Of a stretch of DNA of 64,000 nucleotides, positions 60,001-64,000 are shown piece by piece; position 1 is the stretch's first letter; each line of letters starts with the position of its first letter. This stretch comes from Lytechinus variegatus (taxonomy: Eukaryota; Echinodermata; Echinoidea; Temnopleuroida; Toxopneustidae): the NCBI RefSeq assembly GCF_018143015.1, contig NC_054755.1:12564124-12628123 (forward strand). The letters are read 5' to 3'. A program made the position numbers and the translations under genes. The notes beneath the pieces were generated by a model, which searched no databases, was not told where the DNA came from, and saw only the letters and a list, made by a program, of their open reading frames with translations.

Positions 60001-63000
60001 CATTTGCAGCAAGTATGGCCTGTCGGTACTGAAACAACAAAGAAATATTGTTAATGATCCAGTCTTTTTATGATGGCACACTTTCTATATCCTCCTGAAA
60101 GAGGTTATAAGACTGGAACTTTTGTTCTTATTACATTCCAGAGAGATCTTTTCCCCAAGATCAAATGACCTATATCTCTTAATACAACAGGATCTCATTA
60201 ATGAGCATGGTGGCTCAATGATCAAGTGCCCACCACATGAAAAGGAGGCCTTAGGTTCAACACATGATCAACTCATAACAAAGACATAAAAAGTGAAGTC
60301 TGTGCCTTCTAGTAAGGCGCTCAGCCTATTGGAATAAAGGAGGCTAATAATGGCACATCGCAGAAGATTAGACAATAGCTGAAGTGGCTACCTTGAGTAT
60401 ATTGTCGTCATCATCACCATCATCATCACCATCATCATCACCATCATCATCACCATCATCATCATCATAATTATCATCCTCATCATCATCACCAACCATC
60501 ATCATCATCAATATTTCTCAATTTAGAGAAGAATTTACCTCTTCCGATGATGCCTTGTCCTGTGGGACTTGTTGAGATTTTGATGACGCACCCTTGGGAC
60601 TCTGCTGCTGTGGAAGTAGGTCTGGTAGAACATCACTGCTACCAGCATTGATCTCAAGACTACCTGGTCTCACAGGCTCTTTGGCAATCTGTGTAAACAG
60701 TCACATTCAGCAATATTAGAATTCTCATAATAGAGCAAGGGCCAAGTATCACAAAGCATTGATCTCAAGACTACCCGGTCTCACTGGCTCTTTGGCAATC
60801 TGTGTAAACAGTCACCATGACCAATATAACAATTATTGTAATGAAGCAGGGGCCAGGTTACAAAAAGCATAGTGATAGTTGATTTGTAAGCATTATTGAA
60901 ATTTGTGCATATCTGATCTTTAAGCGAAAAAGAATACCATTTCTACACTTTTTTTCTAGTACTGACATTATTAATCCATATGAAATGATAAAGACTAGGA
61001 ATCCAATTTAGTTTGTTCACTTTAAGCTAGATCCTCATTGTGTGGAGAACTGGGGAGCATTTCATGAAAAAAGTTCTGTTGGTGATTTTTACTAATTTGC
61101 TTTCAGCCAATCAGATGCAAGTATTCGAGTAGCTTATAATAATAGTCGGTGAAAATCAATGACTGTGTTCTTTCAGGCTGCACCAAATAAAGGAGATTGT
61201 TCCCTATGGGGCTACTCAATTACCCCTTCCCCTTGTGATAGAAAACTTCCACAAAACAACCCCCCCCCCTCCCCCGAAAGCACAAAAATCGAGGAATGGA
61301 TTCTTACCCTTCTGTTTCCTAAGGGGCTACCTCTATTACCCCCTTGTGATAGAGCTTCTTGTTTCCTCTGTGCATGGGGTGAATCCCTGGGTGACCCTGA
61401 CCTAGGTCTACCTTGACCTTGAGGGGGCGTGCTCCGCCCTCCTGGCTGCACCACGCCCCGCGACTGTCTGTTTGGTGCTACATCAATCTATAGAACAGAG
61501 AGATCAAGAATGGGAGATAATGCAAAATTAATACACATCATCAAGAGTATAAGGCAAAAAATGATTATTTGCCGTGAAAGAGGTACAAAAATTATGGGTC
61601 TGTCTGTCCTGTTTTGTTTGTTTTGTTTCGCTTTTTTCCTTCTCATGTCACGGGTAATATTCTACCGCACCATTCAGCACTTAAAAAGGTTAGGGTCAGT
61701 CTGCACATTTTTGGGGGCTAAATTTGAATTTTAAAAACATAGGTCAGCAGGTTTGAGAAGGGGCGGTCGGGTTACATCAGAGAAACAATTTTTTTTTGTC
61801 TTAGTAAGAACTGACATGCACGGTACCTTAGTTCTAATCATTGGTGCTACATCGATCTACAGAACACAAAGTAAGAGGTATATATGAATGACCATCTGTC
61901 TTAAGTGGTCACCAACATTGTCTCCCATTTGAAAGGAATATGTGTAATAGAACCTGTCTGTAAAGGTCACCCGTCTTCAGTGGCCATTTGTTTTTCTGTT
62001 TCTTTTGGGTCAGGTGGGTGGCCTCGATAGAAAGGTTTTACTGGACTTTACTCATCACAAGTCATAAGTAAATCTATGCGTTAGTCAAAACAAATGACCG
62101 GTCACATCAGGGGCCCGTCTTACAAAGATTTACGATTGATCCAATCAATCGCACCTATGGAAAGCCAGCAAAGTCAACATATAAAATGCATGTTTGTTCC
62201 AAAGATTCTCCAGATATGAATGTATATCCATGAATTCATTGATTTCTTGACGATTTGGTGGGTTCTCCTTTGTTTACAAAGGACATTTTGCGAATTTCCT
62301 GTAGTAAAAGTTATGGCACTGATGGATTTCCATACAGTTACGATTGATTGGATCAATCGTCACTCTTTGTAAGACAGGGCCCAGATCCAATTCATTAGTG
62401 TCCACATCGGGGTAATAACAACATGTTTAGCAGGTCCCGCTGGTAGAACAGTTTTCAGAACTGAAGTGGCTACCCTGCGTACAATAGACCAATAGCTTAC
62501 CTGTGTTCTGCTTGAACCAGGTTGTGCATTCTTAGACTGGATGAAACTTGTGGTGCTCTCTGTACTCTCAACACTGTCTGTACTTGCATTAGGATCTACA
62601 AGATACACATGGAAACAATACAGTGATATAAACGATCATAATGATAACAATAGGACAGTTTTTTTTACACTAAAATACAATACTATAAATTCTTTATGCA
62701 TGACAATTTATGGAAGAAAAAAAGGTTGAGAGAAAATTAAATGCACAATAGAAAACCCTAGACATACAAATAACTTAATGAGGCATTAAAAATAAGTGTT
62801 TTCAGTTCTACATCACTTTTGAATTGGTCCAATGGGTGATATTTCTTAAAGTGGATTTATGGCACAATCACTTCATCAACCTACCCCCCCCCCCCCCTTA
62901 TGATCTTTCAAATTGTACAGGCTAGTTATGGCTAAAAAGACAGTCCACCCCAAGGAAAAGTTGATTGAGTGAAAACGTGAAAAATTAAACAAGCATACCA

Positions 63001-64000
63001 CTGAAAAATCTTACCAAAATTTGATGTAAAAATAAGACATGACAATTTCAGATTTCACTCACATCTCTCAAGACAGTTAAATAAATCACGGAAATCAAAA
63101 TTGGATGAATAGAGCGGCTACCTGAAAACACAAGAGGCAGAAAACAGGAAAATAATTGAAATAGACTGCCTTATACCAATTAAAAAGGAATGTTTGATAT
63201 CTTACCTTCTTTAATAACAAACGTTTCTAATGTGTCACCATCATATCCAGGAGTGCCAGGTCTGTAATGCCAAAAACAAACAACAAAAACAATCAAATAT
63301 TCTTTTCATATAAATCTTTTATGTGTAAATGTGAATAGTGAATTCATTGTTATTCTCTTGGTTGCAGAAATATATAGAATGCATTTAGGGCAATATGAAG
63401 AATTTGAGTTGCCCCTTCCCCCCCACAAAAAAATGAAGGTTTTGATAATTTTAAGGGGTACTTTGGGTATGGCAAGTACAAAACCGACCATTAGCTTTAA
63501 AATATCTAATGATGTGTGTATTACTTACCAGTATTTTCTTTTCATTTTTGAAATATATCTTTTTACCGAGGGGGTATTCTTCTTACACCTTGAAGTGTTT
63601 GCAGAAATTTGGGGCTAGATTTCTTTTCTTTCAAGAACCCTTTTTTAATGCAACAAGTGGTAAAAATTGTTATTCTGGCGAGGGTAGATAACTGATTTTC
63701 TAAGTTTTTCTGAACGCCGTTTGTGGCAGATCTTGGGGCGACTCCAGAAAGATTGTCGCTCATAACCATAAAATTTGGGGAATTCAGGGGGCATTTTTGC
63801 TGTTATCAGAGCTACCAAGTCACACTCATTATGCGTGAGACTCCAGCATTTTGGACTTTTGTTCATCCCCTCGAATCAGATTCACAGAAAATCTCACGTA
63901 TAGCTGGTCTTTGAACTTGGCATCTCTGTGTTATAGGGGTGAAAATGCCTGTCTCTTCCATTTATTTCTGACATTGTTACTTACAAAGGTCTTGGAGCAT
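54089..64000 (-). CDS. MAP4K4: Misshapen/NIK-family Ste20 kinase, C-terminal half with CNH domain (partial)
   Basis: Minus-strand exons: 63985-64000 (runs off the edge), 63206-63261, 62501-62595, 61827-61856, 61308-61487, 60539-60688, 59773-60028, 58946-59089, 58150-58232, 57522-57704, 56993-57142, 55857-55935, 55411-55491, 54724-54863 and 54089-54166. All have GT-AG sites and phases agree, giving 572 aa to the stop. The first ~250 residues are a Ser/Pro/Gln-rich linker ([29 protein letters not shown]). From [13 protein letters not shown] on is a complete citron-homology domain: [66 protein letters not shown], ending [10 protein letters not shown]. These match the MAP4K4/TNIK/MINK1 family. 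The kinase domain must lie beyond position 64000. Family role: germinal-centre kinase IV, acting upstream of JNK/Hippo signalling, with CNH binding small GTPases. Which vertebrate paralogue it resembles most is not decided; invertebrates usually have one. Confidence 0.9.
57275..57428. mobile_element. MITE, GTTTCATAAAGCTGTTCGTAAGT ends
   Basis: Inverted ends GGTGTTTCATAAAGCTGTTC and GAACAGCTTTATGAAACGGC extend inward (GTAAGTACGACTGGTGA / TCACCAGTCGTTCTTAA). It lies in the intron between two CNH exons. Confidence 0.7.
57762..57789. repeat. (TA)n microsatellite
   Basis: An uninterrupted TATATA tract of about 26 bases, in the kinase intron upstream of the tandem-acceptor exon. Confidence 0.9.
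60195..60315 (+). mobile_element. tRNA-like SINE relic
   Basis: TGGTGGCTCAATGATCAAG resembles an A box and TTAGGTTCAACACATGATC a B box about 45 bases downstream. The following CTTCTAGTAAGGCGCTCAGC is SINE-body-like. It differs in sequence from the SINE at 39318, so it is probably another family. Confidence 0.45.
60405..60512. repeat. (ATC)n microsatellite
   Basis: Runs of CATCATCACCATCATCAT with few interruptions, just 3' (minus sense) of the linker exon 60539-60688. Confidence 0.9.
60754..60835 (-). pseudogene. Partial duplicate of kinase exon 60539-60688 (acceptor and 5' half)
   Basis: On the minus strand GACTGTTTACACAG|ATTGCC and the next ~40 coding bases ([14 protein letters not shown]) are repeated about 105 bp upstream of the real exon, with several silent or single-base differences. 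The copy breaks off after GAGATCAATGC and has no donor, so it cannot splice as an internal exon. Intron sequence on the acceptor side is duplicated too. Confidence 0.75.
61045..61180. mobile_element. MITE, GGGGAGCATTTCATGAAA family, one end worn
   Basis: The left end GGGGAGCATTTCATGAAAAA and the core TTTCAGCCAATCAGATGCAAGTATTCGAGTAGCTTATAAT match the element at 19194-19332. The right end is diverged. Confidence 0.6.
62108..62382. mobile_element. MITE, GGGCCCGTCTTACAAAGA ends
   Basis: Inverted ends of about 40 bp: GGGCCCGTCTTACAAAGATT then TACGATTGATCCAATCAATCG, against CGATTGATTGGATCAATCGT...CTTTGTAAGACAGGGCCC. It lies in the kinase intron between 61856 and 62501. Confidence 0.75.
62935..63060. 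mobile_element. Left-arm fragment of the 9466 MITE family
   Basis: AAGACAGTCCACCCCAAGGAAAAGTTGATT followed by AAACAAGCATACCACTGAAAA and AAATTTGATGTAAAAATAAG matches one arm of the elements at 9466 and 42089. No second arm. Confidence 0.55.
63262..63984 (-). other. Last visible intron of the kinase gene
   Basis: It lies between the partial exon at the right edge (donor CTTT|GTAAGT) and exon 63206-63261. Several open frames occur on both strands but none continues the kinase-linker frame or shows a domain. Confidence 0.6.

Noticed and set aside
1-64000. CRISPR arrays, bacterial operons, ribosome binding sites or rRNA genes
   Set aside because: The sequence is clearly animal nuclear DNA with spliced genes. 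No direct-repeat/spacer array or rRNA-like segment was seen.

Overview
The window is animal nuclear DNA. It is AT-rich, with long introns bounded by GT-AG sites, tRNA-derived SINEs and a dense scatter of short terminal-inverted-repeat elements (MITEs). The GCGAGCGCGAAGCGCGAG repeat, the SINE family and the MITE ends resemble what I know from echinoderms, most likely a sea urchin. That placement is inference from repeat style and from the two conserved genes.

Layout. 1-9.4 kb is repeat-rich. It holds a hAT-like element with a clean 8-bp target duplication, several MITEs, and one signal-peptide-encoding exon on the minus strand whose gene must continue past the left edge. 9.4-12.8 kb holds a 600-bp MITE, a candidate transposon and a ~670-bp near-palindrome. 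13.5-28.7 kb (+) is a complete 15-coding-exon gene for an RRM plus RGG protein of the hnRNP G / RBMX type (649 aa by my reading). Three of its exons are tandem copies of each other. 28.7-37.3 kb is mostly featureless AT-rich DNA with two MITEs, a palindromic element and an Ala/Pro-rich terminal-exon-like remnant. 37.5-40.9 kb is a large 45-bp minisatellite, interrupted by a SINE and by an unidentified 0.39-kb insert, followed by a GAT/GGT microsatellite. 41.8-44.9 kb (+) is a two-exon gene for a secreted protein of 521 aa with ten polyglycine blocks (21-33 Gly each) joined by nine Tyr-(Lys-Pro)4-Gly-Asn/Tyr linkers. 45-54 kb is repeats and the probable 3' UTR of the last gene. 54.1-64.0 kb (-) carries the C-terminal half of a Misshapen/NIK-family Ste20 kinase (MAP4K4/TNIK/MINK1 type): a Ser/Pro-rich linker and a complete citron-homology (CNH) domain over 15 exons. 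The kinase domain lies beyond the right edge.

The three well-supported genes are unrelated in function (nuclear RNA processing, secreted or extracellular material, cytoplasmic kinase signalling), so no shared pathway is implied. The most unusual items are the polyglycine/KPKP secreted protein, the triplicated in-frame exon of the RBMX-like gene, the near-palindrome with a YY1-type site just upstream of that gene, and tandem splice acceptors and partial exon duplications in both conserved genes.
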